DNA from: JBBQER01 sp052148155
GTDB lineage: Bacteria; Actinomycetota; Acidimicrobiia; IMCC26256; PALSA-610
NCBI GenBank assembly: GCA_052148155.1
Contig: JBKQIY010000069.1
Span: forward strand, 1 to 5,874
Direction of reading: 5' to 3'
Length of the DNA: 5,874 nucleotides
The position numbers were made by a program, and so were the translations under genes. Within the stretch, counting starts at the first letter, position 1; every line of letters begins with the position of its first letter. Shown here piece by piece: positions 5,736 to 5,874 of the stretch. A model generated the notes under the pieces. That model was not told the DNA's origin. It worked only from the letters and a program-made list of their open reading frames with translations, and ran no database searches.

Positions 5736-5874
5736 GGCGGTCTGTGCGGCTCCGGGGTTGGGGCGTGTTGGTGTTGGTGTTGGTGTCGTCGTTGTTGGTG
5801 GCGGTGGTCGTGTCGGTGGGGGCGCCGAGCGTCGTTCCGTTTCTTGGTGTGCGGTCGTCGGGCGCGGCGCTGAC
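5732..5874 (+). CDS. Secreted or membrane protein with signal peptide, 5' partial (runs off right edge)
   Basis: The first 47 codons of a gene are cut by the right window edge. From the GTG overlapping the previous stop, the product begins MRRSVRLRGWG, then a long hydrophobic core (about residues 12-30, Val/Leu-rich) and APSVVPFLGVRSSGAAL. This is a strong Sec signal peptide or signal anchor. Codons are almost all G-ending in the core (GTG, TTG, GCG), including a GTGTTG repeat at 5765-5785, like the left-edge gene. The upstream frame is closed by a TGA at 5669-5671 with no other usual start codon between, so this GTG is the only start. The mature part is not in the window, so no function can be given. 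Confidence 0.7.
   Translation, partial: MRRSVRLRGWGVLVLVLVSSLLVAVVVSVGAPSVVPFLGVRSSGAAL

Noticed and set aside
5765..5785. GTGTTG tandem repeat as a regulatory or CRISPR-like repeat
   Set aside because: It encodes Val-Leu alternation in the hydrophobic core of a signal peptide, which explains it fully.

Overview
The window is GC-rich DNA with frequent GTG starts and third codon positions dominated by G and C. It carries a single-pass protein with an N-terminal DUF2510-like motif and a protein of the actinobacterial HNH-like 'CxxC...WPxWL...CxxCxxGW' family. These point to a high-GC actinomycete (Actinomycetota), possibly Acidimicrobiia. The class assignment is inference from family style, not a search result.

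Layout. (1) At 1-122, minus strand, is the 5' end of a secreted-protein gene that runs off the left edge. It has a good Shine-Dalgarno and a clear signal peptide. (2) 123-1072 has no convincing gene. (3) 1073-2776, plus, encodes a protein with an HNH-like zinc domain, a long linker, one membrane helix, a poly-Thr tract and a small helical ectodomain. (4) 2787-2926, minus, is an orphan fibronectin type III C-terminal fragment. (5) 2963-3850, minus, encodes the DUF2510-like single-pass protein, convergent with gene 3. (6) 3851-4156 is a divergent intergenic region. (7) 4157-4777, plus, encodes a lipoprotein. (8) 4909-5127 is a doubtful one-helix small ORF, followed at 5128-5624 by coding-like but broken plus-strand sequence. 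(9) 5625-5735 is a 36-codon ORF whose stop overlaps the GTG start of a second signal-peptide gene (5732 to the right edge).

Every gene with a recognisable feature is an envelope protein: two exported, one lipoprotein, and two single-pass proteins with a cytoplasmic N-terminal domain and an outside C-terminal domain. The two single-pass proteins are neighbours, convergent, share the same topology and each has an ectodomain cysteine pair spaced C-x36-C. This is the best candidate for an undescribed functional pair. The inferred role would be sensing or signalling across the membrane, with a probably inactive HNH-fold domain inside. No known system is recognised and no function is proven.
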